Shown here: positions 4,227-5,249 of the stretch, in pieces | Numbering within the stretch: the stretch's first letter is position 1 | How the letters are laid out: each line of letters begins with the position of its first letter | Assembly (NCBI GenBank): GCA_021781865.1 | Contig: JAJXVZ010000030.1 | Coordinates: 1 to 5,249 of the forward strand | DNA: 5,249 nt | Direction: 5' to 3' | Source: a bacterium | Lineage (GTDB): Bacteria; Patescibacteriota; Minisyncoccia; Phycocordibacterales; Phycocordibacteraceae | Position numbers and translations under genes: made by a program | Notes under the pieces: model-generated | What the model was told of the DNA's origin: nothing | Seen by the model: the letters and a program-made list of their open reading frames with translations, nothing else | Databases searched by the model: none

Positions 4227-5249
4227 TTAGAATTGTTGGAAGACGGGGAGAATATTCACGATAGCCTGCGCGGTAACCGGAGAACCTTTCGTGTTGCAAG
4301 CGATCGTGAATATAGTCTGTTGCGTAATACCAGTAGACGTCGCGGATCCAGTGAAATTGCCGTTGGTATCAGAAGAACCATTTGCAAGCAGAATGGTTGA
4401 ATTACTCCCCTTAACCGTACAGGAACTCACATCGGTTGCTTTCCAGCTGATGACAGAAGTACCACCTGGTGACACAGACGATACTCGTTCCGGATTTGCG
4501 GTGATAGAGACATTCGGTTGTATCACTGTCACACTTGTGTTGCTTGTGGCGGAACCTCCTGGATTCGAGCAAGTGACACTGTATGGCACAGAACAAGTCG
4601 AGGAACCATTGGTCACGCACTGTGGGGTGACTGAGACAGTACCAGTAGTGGCGTTTGCAGTGAAGCCATTGCCACTACAGGAAGAAGCGTTCGTTGAACC
4701 CCACTTCAGAGTTGTCTGTTGACCATTGACAACAGTTCCTGGAGTTGCAGTAAGCGTAGCGGTTGGTGTTGGATATACGGTGATAATACTTGAACCTCCT
4801 CCGTTTGAATTAGTAGTACATGTGATAGGTCCAGATGAGTTTCCATTTGAATCCTTGATTGTCACGGTACCATTTTCATTTGTTTGGGTAATAACATTAT
4901 ATACCGCGGAGACAACCTGAGAGGAACCTGAGAGATTGCCAGAACCGCTCCAAGAATAAGTATAGCCGCTGCCAGAACCGCCAGTTGGGGTCGTGGCCGA
5001 CCATGTGAAAGAGGTATTTGAATCTCCGACTGTAGGAGAGACTGAGCAGGAAGAAGATATAGGAACATTGAGTTGAACACCGTAGGGAGTTCCTTGCGCA
5101 ATTCCCTGCACACTTATCCAACCAATGTCATTAGAGCCCCAGGCATAACCACTCCATAAGCCAGTTGTTGTACTCTGCGTAATACCATTGAGTGAGATCC
5201 ACCCATCCCAACCGCTGTTATTTGGATTCAGACTCCCGCTACAGCCAGT
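4227..5249 (-). CDS. Secreted/surface protein with GWI motifs and Ig-like modules (5' end outside window)
   Basis: The frame is open from the window edge (5249) to TAA at 4227-4229, giving 340 visible residues. A GTG exists at 5111, but the frame and its motifs continue upstream of it, so it is not the start. Residues 13-50 carry two tryptophan-rich units, DGWISLNGI (15-23) and IGWISVQGI (42-50), joined by WSGYAWGSND, a motif type I associate with Parcubacterial exported proteins. Three Ig/PKD-like modules follow at roughly 64-159, 160-243 and 244-334. The last two are clear relatives: TATP/TANP, then a Trp, then SSC eight residues after the Trp (W183-C191, W269-C277), and a later VTC/IAC cysteine (C227, C318). 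Composition is rich in Ser, Thr, Gly and Asn with few Lys or Arg, and the paired cysteines suggest disulfides outside the cell. The function is probably adhesion or surface display; this is inferred. No C-terminal sortase motif or membrane anchor is visible; it ends VNILPVFQQF. Confidence 0.8.
   Translation of the reverse strand, partial: TGCSGSLNPNNSGWDGWISLNGITQSTTTGLWSGYAWGSNDIGWISVQGIAQGTPYGVQLNVPISSSCSVSPTVGDSNTSFTWSATTPTGGSGSGYTYSWSGSGNLSGSSQVVSAVYNVITQTNENGTVTIKDSNGNSSGPITCTTNSNGGGSSIITVYPTPTATLTATPGTVVNGQQTTLKWGSTNASSCSGNGFTANATTGTVSVTPQCVTNGSSTCSVPYSVTCSNPGGSATSNTSVTVIQPNVSITANPERVSSVSPGGTSVISWKATDVSSCTVKGSNSTILLANGSSDTNGNFTGSATSTGITQQTIFTIACNTKGSPVTAQAIVNILPVFQQF

Noticed and set aside
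4211..4240. Possible promoter for L31 on the - strand (TTCCAA, 17 bp, TAGCAT)
   Set aside because: The match to consensus is weak, especially the -35, and similar matches arise by chance.
4291..4920. + strand open frames opposite the surface protein
   Set aside because: They mirror the Ser/Thr/Gly-rich repeats on the other strand (giving Val/Pro/Glu-rich sequence) and have no independent support.
4937..4981. 12-bp direct repeat TGCCAGAACCGC (4937-4948 and 4970-4981)
   Set aside because: It encodes Gly-Ser-Gly segments in the surface protein and is explained by low-complexity coding.
5109..5111. GTG as the start of the surface protein
   Set aside because: The frame stays open to the window edge and the Trp-rich GWI units lie upstream of this codon, so it is internal.
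1..5249. CRISPR arrays, insertion sequences, phage genes or defence systems
   Set aside because: No spaced repeats, transposase, integrase or known defence domains were seen.

Overview
The window looks like chromosomal DNA from a Candidate Phyla Radiation bacterium (Patescibacteria), most probably a Parcubacteria-type lineage. This is inferred from three things seen in the sequence: shortened translation proteins (RF1 of 308 aa, EF-Ts of 193 aa), a zinc-free L31, and a secreted protein with the tryptophan-rich 'GYAW..N.IGWI' motif followed by Ig-like modules, a type I associate with Parcubacteria. The standard code fits: the housekeeping genes contain no in-frame UGA, and one gene ends in UGA.

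Layout. Positions 1-1146 (+ strand) hold the 3' end of a membrane GT2 glycosyltransferase and, 10 bp later, a membrane-anchored coiled-coil protein with a thioredoxin-like CSSC domain. These two converge on a block that lies entirely on the - strand. Read in its own direction (high to low coordinates), that block contains a large secreted Ig-like/GWI-motif protein (5' end outside the window), ribosomal protein L31 type B, release factor RF1 (prfA), ribosomal protein S2 (rpsB), elongation factor EF-Ts (tsf), a small membrane-anchored hypothetical protein and tRNA-Thr(UGU). Gaps from L31 to the tRNA are 0, 11, 44, 5 and 10 bp, so this is probably one translation operon. The secreted-protein gene is only 21 bp upstream of L31, and no clear terminator or promoter lies between them.

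Function. The operon combines two ribosomal proteins, the UAA/UAG release factor, the EF-Tu exchange factor and a tRNA. The + strand pair and the secreted protein belong to the cell envelope.

Most interesting observation. L31 and RF1 are in the same reading frame and are separated by exactly one codon, UAG, followed directly by the GUG start of prfA. UAG is read by RF1 and not by RF2, and it is the only UAG stop among the eight genes whose ends are visible. This suggests, as a hypothesis, that RF1 activity could feed back on its own expression through termination/reinitiation or readthrough. The codon lies just after an A-AAA-AAG heptamer of the kind used in dnaX frameshifting.
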